A DNA stretch of 64,000 bases. It comes from a virus. Shown here one piece after another: positions 63,072 to 64,000 of this stretch. The position numbers and the translations under genes were made by a program. The stretch spans positions 1 through 64,000 of IMG/VR virus record IMGVR_UViG_3300020438_003204. The stretch is one strand, 5' to 3'. The stretch's first letter is position 1. The number at the start of each line of letters is the position of its first letter. A model generated the notes under the pieces. The model worked only from the letters and a program-made list of their open reading frames with translations. It had not been told where the DNA came from and made no database searches.

Positions 63072-64000
63072 CTAGGACCACCTCTTCTAAATGTTTGTTT
63101 TGCTGACGACCCTGTGTATCCTTTTGAAACTGCATATGCTCTTTCTCCGTCGGTAAGCTCAACTTGAGCAGCTCCTCCACCAATTGATTCATTAAAGCCA
63201 CGTAACGATTCAACTCGATCTATATCATCTTGGGTAAATGCCCTTGGGTTTTTAATAATTTTTGGCTCAAAATAATTGGCAATAGCTTCGTCTCCTTCTA
63301 ACGTTGTTGAGAAACCATCAGACTCTGATACAGTCCTAGGCGGTTGGGTTGAAGTATTTCTAATCTGACTGATATCAATATCTATAGCTAATAGATCAAT
63401 GTTTGGACTAGCAACGCAAGGTAAAATTTCTTGCTCTTCGGTATGCCCGCCCCAAGGTTCGTGTTCTGGAACTCGATCAGCAATACTTTGTTTAATGTCT
63501 CGGTTAGTAGTTATATTGTTATCTTCAATTTTTGTTGACTCTGTAGCTTCAGGACCATTCATATCAATCATCTTGGCTGTAGTTCTCATATTACCTTTAC
63601 ATTTGATATGTCCGTTGAGATCTGTAGTTAATTTAATATCTTTGTTTGCATGTAAATTAAATTCACCTTTAAGGTTTTCTATAGTTGTACCACCATCACC
63701 TCTAGCTTTCATATTAATCGTATCTGCATCTAAGTTAAAATCTCCTTCAACATGCAAGTTAAAATTTGTTTTGGTATGCATACTAATATCATTGTCTGTA
63801 TAGATATCTAAGTTTCCGTTACCGTTAAGTTGTATCCAACAACTACCTCTATGATTTGAAAGATAAACTATCTCTGCTCCATCATGCATCAAAAGTTGTG
63901 CGCCTTTTCCACTTCTCATTCTTGTTAAGTTACTCAGTCCTTGTTTTCTATTTTTATCAGGAGTTAGGCACTCGTCAGTATTTGCTCGTGTGCCGTCATC
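63068..64000 (-). CDS. 5: Partial baseplate hub gp5-like protein (5' end outside window)
   Basis: The frame is open from the right edge; the stop is at 63068. The visible part begins DDGTRANTDECLTPDKNRKQG, then MRSGKGAQLLMHDGAEIVYLSN and HRGSCWIQLNGNGNLDIYTD, and continues as a repeated beta-strand pattern (FNLHVEGDFNLDADT, IKLTTDLNGHIKCKGNM) that matches the hub region of gp5 of T4-like cyanophages, with a C-terminal beta-helix. T4 gp5 is the hub needle with a lysozyme domain, which if present here would lie outside. The last 100 residues (NTSTQPPRTVSESDG) are likely disordered. Not a complete gene. Confidence 0.9.
   Translation of the reverse strand, partial: DDGTRANTDECLTPDKNRKQGLSNLTRMRSGKGAQLLMHDGAEIVYLSNHRGSCWIQLNGNGNLDIYTDNDISMHTKTNFNLHVEGDFNLDADTINMKARGDGGTTIENLKGEFNLHANKDIKLTTDLNGHIKCKGNMRTTAKMIDMNGPEATESTKIEDNNITTNRDIKQSIADRVPEHEPWGGHTEEQEILPCVASPNIDLLAIDIDISQIRNTSTQPPRTVSESDGFSTTLEGDEAIANYFEPKIIKNPRAFTQDDIDRVESLRGFNESIGGGAAQVELTDGERAYAVSKGYTGSSAKQTFRRGGPR

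Noticed and set aside
1-64000. tRNA genes, CRISPR arrays, insertion sequences, integrase or diversity-generating retroelement
   Set aside because: No cloverleaf, regular repeat-spacer array, transposase, integrase or reverse transcriptase signature was seen by eye.

Overview
This window is a dense, AT-rich stretch of a tailed phage with a contractile, T4-like tail, very probably a marine myovirus related to the cyanophage/pelagiphage T4-like viruses. The right end shows this: a gp5-type baseplate hub, gp25 and gp6 baseplate-wedge genes in the usual order, and T4-type late promoters (TATAAATA-like). The host cannot be fixed from this window; no photosynthesis gene, integrase, tRNA or CRISPR array is visible. 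No stretch longer than 62 bases lacks a gene.

Layout. (1) 44160-64000, minus strand: virion module, read as hub (partial), an unknown protein, gp25, gp6, a 3765-residue giant structural protein and three small tail/fibre-like proteins. (2) 1-44098: a roughly 44 kb accessory region, almost all on the minus strand. It holds two arrays of radical SAM enzymes (214-11014, nine genes; 29818-39281, seven genes, interrupted by one small SnoaL-like gene). Between and beside them lie genes for making, activating, modifying and transferring sugars: nucleotidyltransferases, a kinase, a sugar-phosphate isomerase, a ribulose-phosphate-epimerase-like enzyme, NAD-dependent epimerases, an aminotransferase, a UDP-sugar-dehydrogenase-like protein, methyltransferases, sulfotransferase-like domains, a cupin, a carbamoyltransferase-like protein and several glycosyltransferase-like proteins. 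Three genes (15056-15409 and 18913-20174) run on the plus strand.

Expression. Nearly every minus-strand gene starts inside the stop of the gene before it (ATGA, TAATG or ATGnnnTAA/TGA overlaps), so the region should be read as a few long, translationally coupled units. I found five promoter sites. Two are identical 14-bp palindromes that can serve as divergent late promoters. In three cases the predicted late +1 falls on the A of the start codon, which suggests leaderless mRNAs.

How it may work together. The sixteen radical SAM proteins (thirteen with a Cys-rich N-terminal domain resembling a 'twitch' auxiliary cluster) share one polarity and tight coupling with glycan-type genes. The best reading is a phage-encoded system that builds or chemically remodels a carbohydrate, or a glycosylated phage or host surface, with many different radical steps. 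The substrates are unknown, and this array is the most likely candidate for an undescribed system here.
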